A stretch of DNA of 64,000 nt from Neorhizobium sp. UBA3556 (lineage in GTDB: Bacteria > Pseudomonadota > Alphaproteobacteria > Rhizobiales > Rhizobiaceae): positions 379,691 through 443,690 of the forward strand of contig DFNX01000010.1 of NCBI GenBank assembly GCA_002376235.1, given 5' to 3'. Position numbers and translations under genes: made by a program. The notes below the pieces were generated by a model. The model saw only the letters and a list, made by a program, of their open reading frames with translations, made no database searches and was not told the origin of the DNA. Below, piece after piece: positions 8,524-17,801 of the stretch (the stretch's first letter is position 1; each line of letters opens with the position of its first letter).

Positions 8524-11500
8524 ACACGTACGAGTGAGAGCAGCTTCTCCACATCGAGCGGCTTTGCCATGTAATCATTGGCCCCGGCCTCGATGCAGCG
8601 CTGCTGGTCGTCGGGCATCGCCTTGGCCGTCAACGTGATGATCGGCAGCTTCTTCCAGTCCGGGTTCATTCGGATTGTGCGGGTGGCCGTCAGTCCGTCC
8701 ATGACCGGCATCATCACATCCATCAGGACAAGGTCGATTGCCTTAGCGACATCGCCTTGCGACTGGCCAAGCTTGTCGAGCGCCTCCTGACCGTTGCGGG
8801 CGATCTCTATCACCGCGCCACGGGGTTCGAGGATATTCGTTAGGGCGTAGACATTGCGAACATCGTCTTCGACAATCAGGATCCTGCGGCCTTCCAGCAG
8901 CGCATCACGGCTGCGCGCCTTGCGGATCATCTTCTGCTGCTCATCAGGCAGATCCGAAACTACCTGATGAAGGAACAGCGAGACCTCGTCCAACAGCCGC
9001 TCCGGTGATTTCGCACCCTTGATGATGATGGATTTTGAATAACGGCGCAGCCGCTGTTCTTCATCAGCAGACAGAACCCGGCCCGTATAGACGATCACGG
9101 GGGGGAAGGAATGGCTGCTGTCGGCACTGATCGTTTCCAGAAGCTGGTAGCCGGACGCGTCCGGCAGGGAGAGGTCGAGTACCATGCAGTCGAAAGTCTG
9201 CTCTCTGAGAAGCGTCAGGCATTCGGCGGCGGTTCCCGCGCTAATCGTCTCGACGTCATGGGAGGTCAGCAATTTTGCCACCGCCTGCCGTTGAACCTCA
9301 TTGTCCTCGACGATCAACACGCGGTGGACACCCTGCGACAGCTTGGCGTCGAGTTTCTGCAGAACCTCGACAAGCTGTTCGCGCTGAACAGGCTTCATGA
9401 CATAGCCGACAGCGCCAAGCGAAAGCGCGGTTTCGGTATAGTCGTCGGCGGAGACGATATGGATCGGGATATGACGTGTGCGCACGTCGCGCTTGAGCCT
9501 GTCGAGCACCGAGAGGCCAGACTGATCCGGCAGCCCGACGTCAAGCACGATGGCGCTTGGCATATGCTGCCGTGCAAGTTCCAGTGCATCATGGGCAGTG
9601 CCTGCAACAAGCGCCCGGAAGCCCATTTCTCGGGCGAGATCCCGCAGGATCGATGAAAACGTGTCGTCGTCTTCGATTACCAGCAGGGTGCGCCTGCCGT
9701 CGCTCGGCACCGCCCTGTCGTCCTCAACGATCTGATGATGACTGGCATAGGACTGCGGCACTTCTTCACTAATAATCCGTGGTGCTTCGATCGTTTCAGC
9801 GACCCGAATATCCCGCGACAAGACCCGAGAGGGATCATAGGAAACGGGGACAACGACGGTGAACGTGCTTCCCTGACCGTGACTGCTGGTCAGATGAATG
9901 GCGCCACCCAGCAACCGGACAAGTTCTCTTGAGATCGAAAGTCCCAATCCCGTGCCCCCGAACCGGCGGCTGATTGTCCCGTCTGCCTGATGGAAGGCTT
10001 CGAAAATGCTGTTCTGTTGTTCCTCAGCAATTCCGATCCCCGTATCCGATACGGCCAGTGCCAACTGGCCATCACCGGCGCTGCGAAGGGAAAGGGTGAT
10101 CTTGCCCTTTTCGGTGAACTTGAATGCATTCGAAAGCAGGTTTTTTAGAACCTGTTCAAGACGTTGCGGATCGGTTTCAATGACCGCGGGTGCCTCCGGG
10201 GCTATTTCGATATCGAAGTCGAGTTCCTTTGATCTGGCCACGGGATCGAACAGCTGTCGGATCGCTCCGACCAATCGTGCCACTGAAACCGGCTCCGGCC
10301 TGATATCCACATGGCCGGCTTCGATCTTAGACAGATCCAGAATATCGTTGATCAGGCTCAGCAGGTCATTGCCGGAGGACTGGATGGTCTGGGCGTATTT
10401 GACCTGTTCCTGGGTCAAGTTGTCGTCGGGGTTGTCGGCGAGAAGTTTGGCCAAGATTAGTGACGAGTTGAGCGGAGTGCGCAACTCGTGTGACATGTTG
10501 GCGAGGAAATCCGACTTGTACCGGCTCGCCTGTTCGAGCTCACGTGCTTTCAGCTGAACTGACGCATTCACCTTCTCTAGATCGTCGCGCTGACCTTCCA
10601 GCTGTTGAGCCTGTTCTTCGAGCTGCGAATTGGTCTGCTCAAGTTCGATCTGCTGCTGTTCCAGCCGAGCCTGAGATTCCTTTAGTGCCCGGCCCTGCTC
10701 CTCCAGCTCTTCATTGGAAACCCGCAACTCCTCACCTTGAACCTGCAGCTCCTCCGCCTGTCGCTGTGTTTCTCGTAGTAGGTTCTGGAGATCGCTGCGA
10801 TATTTTGCTGAGCGAACGGCCGTTGCAATCGAAGTCGATGCCTGATCGAGAAGCGTCAAGACGGCTTCATCGATCGGACGCAGAAAGCCCAGCTCTATTA
10901 CCGAATTTACCGCCCCATCGACGCTCCCGGGTGAAATTATCAGGTGCCTCGGTTTGTCTTTGACGAGAGCCGACCCAAAAGCGAGATAGCCATCTGGAAC
11001 ATCTGCAAGAATGATCGGCTTGGCGCCGGAGGCAGCCTGGCCTAGCAGGCCCTCCCTTGGCTTGAATTGACCCGGCACGCTTGCCTCACTTGGAACACCC
11101 CAGGTGGCGCTGCGCTGAAAATCCTCTTCACCCCTTACGAAGATCGCCCCTGCAACGGCACCCGTATATCGGGCCAGGAATTCCAGAATGCTATCGCCGA
11201 GATCTTCGATACGCCTGTCACCGGTGACCGCTGCGTTGAGACCGACTTCGCCAGATTGCAGCCAATTCTGCCGACGGCGCGATAAGGTCGCCTGGCGCAT
11301 AAGTACGGCTATCGAGATAGTCAGGAGGATACCAAGCAAACCAGTCAGAATGCTACTTGCGAAAGCCGTTGTGTAGGCATTGTCCATTTCGGCAAGTTTC
11401 TGCGTCCGCTGGCGGACTTCCTCCTGCCTCATGGCAGTCAGCTGCGCTCTAATGGCATCCATCTCGACTTTGCCACGGTCGGAATTGACGACCGCGAGAG

Positions 11501-11942
11501 GCGCATCGGCGCCCTGTGTCCGCCTCAGGTCGATGGTCTCGCGCAACTCCTCAAGCTTGGCTTCGACGTGAGACACCAGGATCGGCAACCGCTGCTGCTG
11601 AGAGACATTGTCGCTGATCATTTCTGCGATCGTCTGAATGCGACCTGGAATTGTCTTTATTGCAGAGTTGTACGGCTCCAGGTAACGCTCGCTATTGGTC
11701 AGCAGAAAGCCGCGCTGTCCTGTCTCCGCATCCTGGATATTAGAAAGGAGATCGGACAATCCGACGATCACCTCGTGGGAGTGGACCACATGAGCGTTGT
11801 TTGAGCGAAGAGTTTGGACATTATACCAGGATACGGCGGCACTGATGATAAAGAAGACCAGAGCTCCGGCAAGACTGAACGCGACCGAAGGGTCGAGACC
11901 AAGGGTTCGCCTATAAGACGTCGCGACGGCAGAAATTGTCAT
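8508..11942 (-). CDS. Large membrane hybrid histidine kinase (CHASE3-GAF-HisKA-HATPase-REC x3)
   Basis: About 1144 residues. A first membrane segment (about 17-40) is followed by a periplasmic CHASE3-like region (NVQTLRSNNAHVVHSHEVI and DAETGQRGFLLTNSERYL), a second membrane segment (about 180-205), a GAF domain (about 215-370), a long Gln/Glu-rich coiled coil (about 375-470), HisKA (NMSHELRTPLNSSLILA), HATPase_c (DTGIGIAEEQQNSIFEAF, FGGTGLGLSISRELV), and three receivers with Asp in IVLDVGLPD, MVLDLSLPD and VLMDVMMPV. The ATG at 11942 (MTISAVATSYRR) is preferred because the N-terminal extension to 12053 is not family-like. It heads the operon with cheR, cheB and a second hybrid kinase. The ligand is unknown. 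Confidence 0.88.
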   Translation of the reverse strand: MTISAVATSYRRTLGLDPSVAFSLAGALVFFIISAAVSWYNVQTLRSNNAHVVHSHEVIVGLSDLLSNIQDAETGQRGFLLTNSERYLEPYNSAIKTIPGRIQTIAEMISDNVSQQQRLPILVSHVEAKLEELRETIDLRRTQGADAPLAVVNSDRGKVEMDAIRAQLTAMRQEEVRQRTQKLAEMDNAYTTAFASSILTGLLGILLTISIAVLMRQATLSRRRQNWLQSGEVGLNAAVTGDRRIEDLGDSILEFLARYTGAVAGAIFVRGEEDFQRSATWGVPSEASVPGQFKPREGLLGQAASGAKPIILADVPDGYLAFGSALVKDKPRHLIISPGSVDGAVNSVIELGFLRPIDEAVLTLLDQASTSIATAVRSAKYRSDLQNLLRETQRQAEELQVQGEELRVSNEELEEQGRALKESQARLEQQQIELEQTNSQLEEQAQQLEGQRDDLEKVNASVQLKARELEQASRYKSDFLANMSHELRTPLNSSLILAKLLADNPDDNLTQEQVKYAQTIQSSGNDLLSLINDILDLSKIEAGHVDIRPEPVSVARLVGAIRQLFDPVARSKELDFDIEIAPEAPAVIETDPQRLEQVLKNLLSNAFKFTEKGKITLSLRSAGDGQLALAVSDTGIGIAEEQQNSIFEAFHQADGTISRRFGGTGLGLSISRELVRLLGGAIHLTSSHGQGSTFTVVVPVSYDPSRVLSRDIRVAETIEAPRIISEEVPQSYASHHQIVEDDRAVPSDGRRTLLVIEDDDTFSSILRDLAREMGFRALVAGTAHDALELARQHMPSAIVLDVGLPDQSGLSVLDRLKRDVRTRHIPIHIVSADDYTETALSLGAVGYVMKPVQREQLVEVLQKLDAKLSQGVHRVLIVEDNEVQRQAVAKLLTSHDVETISAGTAAECLTLLREQTFDCMVLDLSLPDASGYQLLETISADSSHSFPPVIVYTGRVLSADEEQRLRRYSKSIIIKGAKSPERLLDEVSLFLHQVVSDLPDEQQKMIRKARSRDALLEGRRILIVEDDVRNVYALTNILEPRGAVIEIARNGQEALDKLGQSQGDVAKAIDLVLMDVMMPVMDGLTATRTIRMNPDWKKLPIITLTAKAMPDDQQRCIEAGANDYMAKPLDVEKLLSLVRVWMPR

Positions 11943-12299
11943 GGATATCTCGGAAGAGAGGAAATAAAGACGATCAGCGGATACGCCATGCCACGTATGA
12001 GGCCTACAGAATTGAGGGGCATCAACTTGGAAGCCGGACGAAAGGTTCGACACGCACAGTGGGCAAAACGACTAATGTGTGATCCAAGCAAACTCGGTTC
12101 AATGTTTCACACGTTATGGCCGGGATCGGATCTTGGGAAACGCGTATGCCCACTAGACAGTCTTTGCAATAATTCATTCAAGATACAGTCTCACATTCGG
12201 CACCGTAACGTCCAGCGTGTCGATTTGTTCCAGCAAGCCAAGATTTTTTTCGATGAATTTATGGGACGGTCGATCAATCAGTGTAACTATCAGGTGATG
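11943..12299. other. Intergenic region upstream of the hybrid kinase operon
   Basis: A 357-bp gap between the kinase start and the end of the LysR gene. It should contain the minus-strand promoter of the kinase operon, but no clear -35/-10, EcfG-type or FNR element was found. Its right end runs into the solitary IS6-type terminal repeat that begins at 12293. Confidence 0.5.
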
Positions 12300-12314
12300 T
12301 CACATTGTCTGCAG
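12293..12314 (+). repeat. Solitary IS6-family terminal inverted repeat inside the 3' end of a LysR gene
   Basis: 22 bp identical, except for one base, to the left end of the IS6-family copy at 25266-25287; the shared core is GGTGATGTCAC-ATTGTCTG. No transposase sequence follows: to the right is the LysR coding region read from the other strand. The stop codon and last few codons of that LysR gene lie within the repeat. This is the scar of an IS event, probably a deletion or recombination that removed the rest of the element. Confidence 0.6.
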
Positions 12315-13220
12315 GTCGAGTTTTGAAGCGCCCTGCCGGATGAGTTCTATGAACTTGCGAACGTGAGGATCGGCCCGGCGTTCGGGCAGGATATAGATAC
12401 CTAGCAGCCAACTGGGCAGAATTTCCCCATTGTCGATCACAACCTGCTTGAAGCCGCGCTCGGCGAAATAATTGGCAAGCAGCAGCGAGTGGATCAACAC
12501 CGCATCGGTTTCGCTGATAAAATCCATGCAGGCCTGCATCGAGTTCGAGGTAAAGGCATGCCCGAACCGGTAAGGCTTTGGAACGGGAACTGCACTGTCG
12601 ATGAGCAAGCGCTTCTGGTGTGATTCCGACGGAAAAGCCATGGCTGTCGGATAAGCGAAGATGTCGCTTAGGCGCCGCGGCTGGTCCAGCAAGGGATGCT
12701 TCGTGCGCACAAAATACCCGTCCTTGGCAAAGCCAAGCGGAATGAAGTCTATATCGGCCTCCCGCGCGAGGTCCTGGATCTGGTGGCCGACGAAAAGCGA
12801 GATATCGCCTGCCCAGAGTTGGTCCATACACCGCATGGCATTGCCGACGCTGACATTGATTGGCGCATTCGGATGGTCGCGGAAGTGCGCCATGACAAAG
12901 TCTTTGAGGAAGAGCGTCCAGGATGAATAACCGGTGCCGATGCTTATTCCGTGTTCGAATTCGGATTTCTGCCGCTCAATCGTTTCCAGTGCATTGGAGT
13001 AAAGGCGGCGCATGATCAAGCTGTTATTATAAAGCGTCTCTCCATAGGCCGTCAGGCGAACCCCGCGCGAAGAGCGCTCGAAAAGCCGCACGCCAAGGCC
13101 CTCTTCCAGCTTCTTGATGCTGTAGGTGAGGGCCGGTTGCGACACATGTAGACGTTCCGCAGCCGCGACAAATGAGCCAAGTTCCGTCACAGCCATGAAC
13201 TGCTCGAGCGATTTATCCAT
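12300..13220 (-). CDS. LysR-family regulator of the adjacent sugar ABC operon
   Basis: 306-residue LysR-type protein. The HTH (about 1-62) contains LEQFMAVTELGSFVAAAERL and SQPALTYSIKKLEEGLGVRL; a substrate-binding domain follows (about 90-295). It is divergent from the ABC transporter/dehydrogenase operon starting at 13449 and has a palindromic LysR-type site in its own upstream region, so it probably controls that operon in response to the transported sugar or a product. The last codons (LDLQTM-stop) fall in an IS6-type end repeat, so the native C-terminus may have been replaced by a few residues; the length remains normal. Confidence 0.85.
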   Translation of the reverse strand: MDKSLEQFMAVTELGSFVAAAERLHVSQPALTYSIKKLEEGLGVRLFERSSRGVRLTAYGETLYNNSLIMRRLYSNALETIERQKSEFEHGISIGTGYSSWTLFLKDFVMAHFRDHPNAPINVSVGNAMRCMDQLWAGDISLFVGHQIQDLAREADIDFIPLGFAKDGYFVRTKHPLLDQPRRLSDIFAYPTAMAFPSESHQKRLLIDSAVPVPKPYRFGHAFTSNSMQACMDFISETDAVLIHSLLLANYFAERGFKQVVIDNGEILPSWLLGIYILPERRADPHVRKFIELIRQGASKLDLQTM

Positions 13221-13253
13221 CGATTTGATCTAACTCTCTGCCAATCGCGGTCA

Positions 13254-13272
13254 CTATAAGTCAATTTTATAG
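13254..13272. promoter_or_regulatory. LysR-type palindromic operator (CTATAA-N7-TTATAG)
   Basis: A perfect 6-bp inverted repeat with a 7-bp centre, which also fits the T-N11-A LysR box. It begins 34 bp upstream of the lysR start and lies in the 228-bp gap shared with the ABC operon, where autoregulation and control of the divergent operon are usual. The assignment rests on symmetry and position only. Confidence 0.55.
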
Positions 13273-13448
13273 AATGCGACATTTTTTGTATTTGTTTGCA
13301 GGTTGAGGCGGTTGTAATTTTTCAACCGTTCGGCTGGTTGGGGACTTTCAAGAGAAAACTGGAAGTTTGAAGCCGAGAGAATGCGTGCTGCTGGGGAGTT
13401 GGCACGGATGGCACGCATCACTTGTGTTTGCTTGTTTTGGAGGAGCTA

Positions 13449-14741
13449 ATGAGCATTTCTTCGGTAAATCGCCGTCATTTTCTCGGCGCAGGTCTTGGTC
13501 TGGCATCCATACCCGTCTGGGGGCCGCTGCCGGTTTCGGCAGCTGAAGGCGCGCAAGTGCGCATGGTTTGGTGGGGGTCGGAAGATCGAGCACGCCGCAC
13601 TAAAGAGGCCGTCAAGACTTTTGAAGGCGCTAATGCCGGCGTTACTGTTGCAACAGAATCCATGGGATGGGACGATTACTGGCCGCGCCTTGCGACACAG
13701 GTCGCTGGCGGCAACGCGCCCGATTTCATCCAGATGGATTACCGCTTCATGTTCGAATATGCGCGGCGCGGGACGATCATGCCGCTCGATCAGTTCATGG
13801 GGTCGGAGTTGAAGATTGCGGATTTCGGCGAGGGCAACCTGAAATCCTGTTCCGTCGACGGAAAGCTTTACGGCGCCAATGTCGGCGTCAATGCTTTCGG
13901 CACGATAGTCGATACGGCGGCTTGGCAGGATGTCGGGATTACCGCTCCGACCTTCGGCACGAACTGGGAGCAATATGCCGAAGCCTGTATTGCCTATGGC
14001 AAGGCGGCCAAGGGAAAGAAGAAATATGCCTCGGCGGACGGCAGCGGCAGTGAGCAGCTTTTCGAAGGATGGCTGATCTCCCATGGCAAGTCGCTCTACA
14101 GGGATGATGGCAGCCTTGGTTACGAAGCGGCAGATGCTGCCGAATGGTTCAAATACTGGGCCGAATTGCGCGAAGCGGGTGGCTGCGTTTCCGCGGACGT
14201 ACAGGCTCTCTACAAGAATACGATCGAGACCTCGCCGCTGACCCTTGGTTACTCGGCATCGGATTTTGCTTTCTCGAACCAGTTTGTCGGCTTCCAGAAG
14301 GTCAACAAGCCGACACTGGCGATAATCGGTCAGCCGGTCGTCGCCAACGGAAAACCGGGGCACTATCTCAAGCCGTCCCAGATGTTCTCCGTCTCGGCGA
14401 AATCCAAAGCGCCCGATGTGACTGCAAGGCTGATCAATTTCCTTGTCCGTGATCCGGCGGGTGCCTTGATCCTCGGCGTCGAACGCGGTGTTCCGGCATC
14501 GCCTGCAATCCGTGATGCGCTCGTTCCGAAGCTGGATGCCGCCAATACCGCAGTGGTGAAGTTCATTTCGGCGCTGACGCCCTATGTTGGCACATTGCCG
14601 CCTGCACCGCCGCAGGGTGCCGGCGAAATGAATGCCGTACTGATCCGCGTAAGCCAGGAAGTCGCGTTCGAGGCATCGACCGCGCAAGCCGGCGGCGAGA
14701 GCCTGATTACCGAAGCCAAGTCCATCCTGAAGAAGGGGTGA
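13449..14741 (+). CDS. Sugar ABC transporter substrate-binding protein (family 1, Tat-type signal)
   Basis: 430-residue periplasmic binding protein. The N-terminus carries a twin-arginine motif (NRRHFLGAGLGLASI) with a signal segment ending near VSAAEG at about residue 35, so export through Tat is likely. The mature part has the family 1 layout (VRMVWWGSEDRARRTKEAV, then APDFIQMDYRFMFEYARRGTI). The start at 13449 has GGAGGAGC directly upstream; the extended frame to 13422 has no RBS. It is first in an operon with two permeases, an ATPase and a dehydrogenase. The exact sugar cannot be told. Confidence 0.88.
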   Translation: MSISSVNRRHFLGAGLGLASIPVWGPLPVSAAEGAQVRMVWWGSEDRARRTKEAVKTFEGANAGVTVATESMGWDDYWPRLATQVAGGNAPDFIQMDYRFMFEYARRGTIMPLDQFMGSELKIADFGEGNLKSCSVDGKLYGANVGVNAFGTIVDTAAWQDVGITAPTFGTNWEQYAEACIAYGKAAKGKKKYASADGSGSEQLFEGWLISHGKSLYRDDGSLGYEAADAAEWFKYWAELREAGGCVSADVQALYKNTIETSPLTLGYSASDFAFSNQFVGFQKVNKPTLAIIGQPVVANGKPGHYLKPSQMFSVSAKSKAPDVTARLINFLVRDPAGALILGVERGVPASPAIRDALVPKLDAANTAVVKFISALTPYVGTLPPAPPQGAGEMNAVLIRVSQEVAFEASTAQAGGESLITEAKSILKKG

Positions 14742-14745
14742 GCCT

Positions 14746-15696
14746 ATGTCGGTAAGCGAACGGTCGCCTGCGGCGATCGGGAATGGCGAGAGCATTGCTC
14801 TCGCCCGTTCCTGGCGAGAGGCGTTTCTACGGAATGCGCCCGGTTATCTTTTCCTTGCTCCCTGGCTGATCGGTTTCCTCTGTCTGACGCTCGGTCCGGC
14901 ATTGGGATCGCTTTATCTGTCCATGACGGATTTCGATCTCCTGCAGGCTCCGAACTTCGTGGGAATCGATAACTATGTCCGCATGGCGACGGCCGATCCG
15001 AAATTCGTCTCGGCCATGCGGGTAACATTCCTTTATGTCGTTCTCTCTGTGCCGCTGAAACTCGGCTTTGCGCTCGCGGTGGCGATGATGCTCAACCGTG
15101 GCCTGACCGGTTTGCCGATCTATCGCGCGGTCTTCTACCTGCCTTCACTCCTCGGGGCATCCGTCGCAATTGCGGTCCTGTGGCGTCAGCTTTTTGCGGC
15201 TGATGGCATGGTCAACAGCGTGCTCTCCGTATTCGGTATCGAAGGGCCTAGCTGGATCTCCAATCCGCGCTATTCGCTTTACACGCTGGTCATCCTGTCG
15301 GTCTGGCAGTTCGGTTCGCCGATGATCATCTTCCTTGCCGGTCTTCGCCAGATCCCGACGGACATGTATGAGGCGGCAAGCCTCGATGGCGCATCGCCGT
15401 GGCGGCAGTTCTGGAAGATTACATTGCCGCTCTTGTCACCGGTGATCTTCTTCAATTTCGTCATCCAGACGATCGAGGCCTTCAAGGCGTTCACGCCCGC
15501 GTTCATCGTTTCCGGTGGAACCGGCGGACCGATCAACTCGACCCTGTTTTACACGCTTTACCTCTATCAGGAGGCGTTCGGGAATTTCCGCATGGGTTAT
15601 GCCTCGGCCCTCGCCTGGGTCCTCGTGGTCATCATCGCCATCTTCACCGCCTTCTCTTTTCTTTCGACGCGTTACTGGGTGCATTACGATGAGTAA
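14746..15696 (+). CDS. Sugar ABC transporter permease (MalF/UgpA type)
   Basis: 316-residue inner-membrane permease with about six hydrophobic segments (first near 33-55, APGYLFLAPWLIGFLCL). The conserved cytoplasmic EAA loop is visible as MYEAASLDGASPWRQFWKITLP. It pairs with the next permease to form the membrane channel of an importer. It begins 4 bp after the binding-protein stop and overlaps the next gene by 8 bp, consistent with one operon. Confidence 0.9.
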   Translation: MSVSERSPAAIGNGESIALARSWREAFLRNAPGYLFLAPWLIGFLCLTLGPALGSLYLSMTDFDLLQAPNFVGIDNYVRMATADPKFVSAMRVTFLYVVLSVPLKLGFALAVAMMLNRGLTGLPIYRAVFYLPSLLGASVAIAVLWRQLFAADGMVNSVLSVFGIEGPSWISNPRYSLYTLVILSVWQFGSPMIIFLAGLRQIPTDMYEAASLDGASPWRQFWKITLPLLSPVIFFNFVIQTIEAFKAFTPAFIVSGGTGGPINSTLFYTLYLYQEAFGNFRMGYASALAWVLVVIIAIFTAFSFLSTRYWVHYDE

Positions 15697-16564
15697 CGAG
15701 ACACACGCACTTCCCGGCAAGGCAAGCGACCATCCCTACCTGCGCTCGGCTATTCTCCACTGTCTTCTGATCGCGGCATCTTTCGTGATGCTCTACCCGA
15801 TCCTCTGGATGCTGGCGGGATCGCTCAGGCCGGCTGAAGACCTTTTCGGCGGCGGGGCTGGCCTCATCCCGTCACAGGTGACGATCAAAGCCTACACGCA
15901 GGGCTGGTTCGGCGTGCAGGTGAGTTTCGGGCATTTCTTTCTGAACTCGCTGCTCATCGCCACGCTTGCAACGATCGGTAATGTATTTGCCGCATCGCTT
16001 GCCGCCTATGCCTTCGCACGGTTGAACTTTTTCGGGCGAAAATTCTGGTTTGCCCTGATGCTTGGCACGCTGATGCTGCCCTACCACGTAACCCTGATCC
16101 CGCAATATGTGCTGTTTTTGAACCTCGGCTGGATCAACACGTGGTTGCCGCTGATCGTGCCGAAATATTTCGCGGTCGATGCCTTCTTCATCTTCCTGAT
16201 GGTGCAGTTCTTCCGCGGCATACCGCGCGAACTGGATGAAGCAGCGCAGATGGATGGCTGCAGCCCCTGGCGGATCTACTACAAGATAATGCTGCCGCTT
16301 TCGCTCCCCGTGCTCGCCACCGCTGCGATCTTCTCGTTCATCTGGACGTGGGAGGACTTCTTCGGGCCGCTGATCTACGTCAGCGACATGAGCCTCTACA
16401 CCGTTCAGCTCGGATTGCGGTCCTTCATCGACGCCAGCGGAACGTCGAGCTGGAACGAGCTTTTCGCCATGTCGGTCCTGTCGTTGATCCCGATCTTCTT
16501 GATTTTCCTGTTCTTCCAGCGACTGCTGATCGAAGGCATAGCAACGACGGGAATGAAGCGGTGA
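15689..16564 (+). CDS. Sugar ABC transporter permease (MalG/UgpE type)
   Basis: 291-residue permease. The ATG at 15689 (MSNETHALPGKASDHPYLRS) overlaps the previous stop; upstream in-frame sequence is a shadow of the first permease. About six membrane segments, beginning with AILHCLLIAASFVMLYPILW. The EAA loop ELDEAAQMDGCSPWRIYYKIM contacts the ATPase. It is the partner of the preceding permease. Confidence 0.9.
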   Translation: MSNETHALPGKASDHPYLRSAILHCLLIAASFVMLYPILWMLAGSLRPAEDLFGGGAGLIPSQVTIKAYTQGWFGVQVSFGHFFLNSLLIATLATIGNVFAASLAAYAFARLNFFGRKFWFALMLGTLMLPYHVTLIPQYVLFLNLGWINTWLPLIVPKYFAVDAFFIFLMVQFFRGIPRELDEAAQMDGCSPWRIYYKIMLPLSLPVLATAAIFSFIWTWEDFFGPLIYVSDMSLYTVQLGLRSFIDASGTSSWNELFAMSVLSLIPIFLIFLFFQRLLIEGIATTGMKR

Positions 16565-16673
16565 TCGTCCGCCACGAAACTCCCACGGCACGGGCGGAAA
16601 TCTTCCCGCCGCCAAGCTTGACTGATCGCGGTAACGGACACTCGGCCGCGTCGAACAATCACCGGAGACATGC

Positions 16674-17753
16674 ATGTCCACCAGCATTCAGTTGAGAAAA
16701 GTCGTGAAGCGCTTCGAGGCGCTGGACGTGATCAAGGGCGTCGATCTCGATATAGAACCCGGAAAGTTCACAGTCTTCGTTGGCCCTTCCGGTTGCGGAA
16801 AGTCGACATTGCTGCGGATGATCGCCGGCCTCGAAAGCATAACCGACGGCGATCTTCATATCGGCGGGCAGAGGATGAATGATGTCGCCGCCGCCAAGCG
16901 CGGCATCGCGATGGTGTTCCAGTCCTACGCCCTTTACCCGCATATGACGGTCTACAAGAACCTTGCTTTCGGTCTCGAAACGGCAGGCGTCAAACGTGAC
17001 GAGATCGATCGACGCGTCCGCGAAGCCGCCGCGACGCTGCGCATCACCGAATATCTGCAGCGCCGCCCGAAGGCGTTGTCGGGTGGCCAGCGGCAGCGTG
17101 TTGCTATCGGGCGCTCGATCGTGCGCGACCCGGATATCTTCCTGTTCGACGAACCGCTTTCCAACCTCGATGCGGAATTGCGAGTGCAAATGCGCGTCGA
17201 GATTTCGAAGCTGCATGAGCGGCTCGGCAACACTATGATTTACGTCACCCACGATCAGGTCGAGGCAATGACCATGGCGGACACCATCGTCGTTCTGCGC
17301 GGCGGCGAGGTGATGCAGGTCGGAAGCCCGCTGGAGCTCTATAACCGGCCTGCCAACCGGTTCGTTGCGGGCTTCATCGGCTCACCGAAGATGAATTTCC
17401 TACAGGCGGGGCGCACGAGAGCCGATGCGGTCGACGTGGCGGGGCAGTCGCTTCAGCTTGCGCCGGATCAGCTTGGCCACTGTCCTGTCGAGACGCCGAT
17501 CACCTTCGGCATTCGGCCTGAGCATATCGTACTGGGCGGCGCGGATGGACAGGCCCTGGGCGAAGCGCGGGTCGATCTCGTCGAACATCTTGGCGGCAGC
17601 ACGTCGGTTTATGCGACCATGCCTTCAGGTGCCAGTCTGACCATTATCGCTCCCGGCCAGCTTGCCATTCGGCACGGCGAAATCGTGCCGCTGAGGATCG
17701 ATGTCGCAAACTGCCACGCCTTCGGACCCGACGACCAGACATTGCGCAATTGA
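16674..17753 (+). CDS. ABC transporter ATP-binding protein (MalK/UgpC type)
   Basis: 359-residue ATPase. Walker A GPSGCGKST, signature LSGGQRQRVAIGRS, Walker B IFLFDEPLSNLDAELR and the H-loop VTHDQVEAM are intact in the first 200 residues. The C-terminal part (about 240-359) is a TOBE/MalK-type regulatory domain. It powers import with the two upstream permeases; the 109-bp gap before it (16565-16673) shows no separate gene. Confidence 0.92.
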   Translation: MSTSIQLRKVVKRFEALDVIKGVDLDIEPGKFTVFVGPSGCGKSTLLRMIAGLESITDGDLHIGGQRMNDVAAAKRGIAMVFQSYALYPHMTVYKNLAFGLETAGVKRDEIDRRVREAAATLRITEYLQRRPKALSGGQRQRVAIGRSIVRDPDIFLFDEPLSNLDAELRVQMRVEISKLHERLGNTMIYVTHDQVEAMTMADTIVVLRGGEVMQVGSPLELYNRPANRFVAGFIGSPKMNFLQAGRTRADAVDVAGQSLQLAPDQLGHCPVETPITFGIRPEHIVLGGADGQALGEARVDLVEHLGGSTSVYATMPSGASLTIIAPGQLAIRHGEIVPLRIDVANCHAFGPDDQTLRN

Positions 17754-17801
17754 CTTGATTTACCGGTGGCTCCCAACCGCCGGCCCAGGAAGGACAGGAT
17801 T

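Noticed and set aside
12054..12299. N-terminal extension of the hybrid kinase to 12053
   Set aside because: The extra 37 codons lack a ribosome site and any kinase-like or signal features; the ATG at 11942 sits directly before the first membrane segment region.
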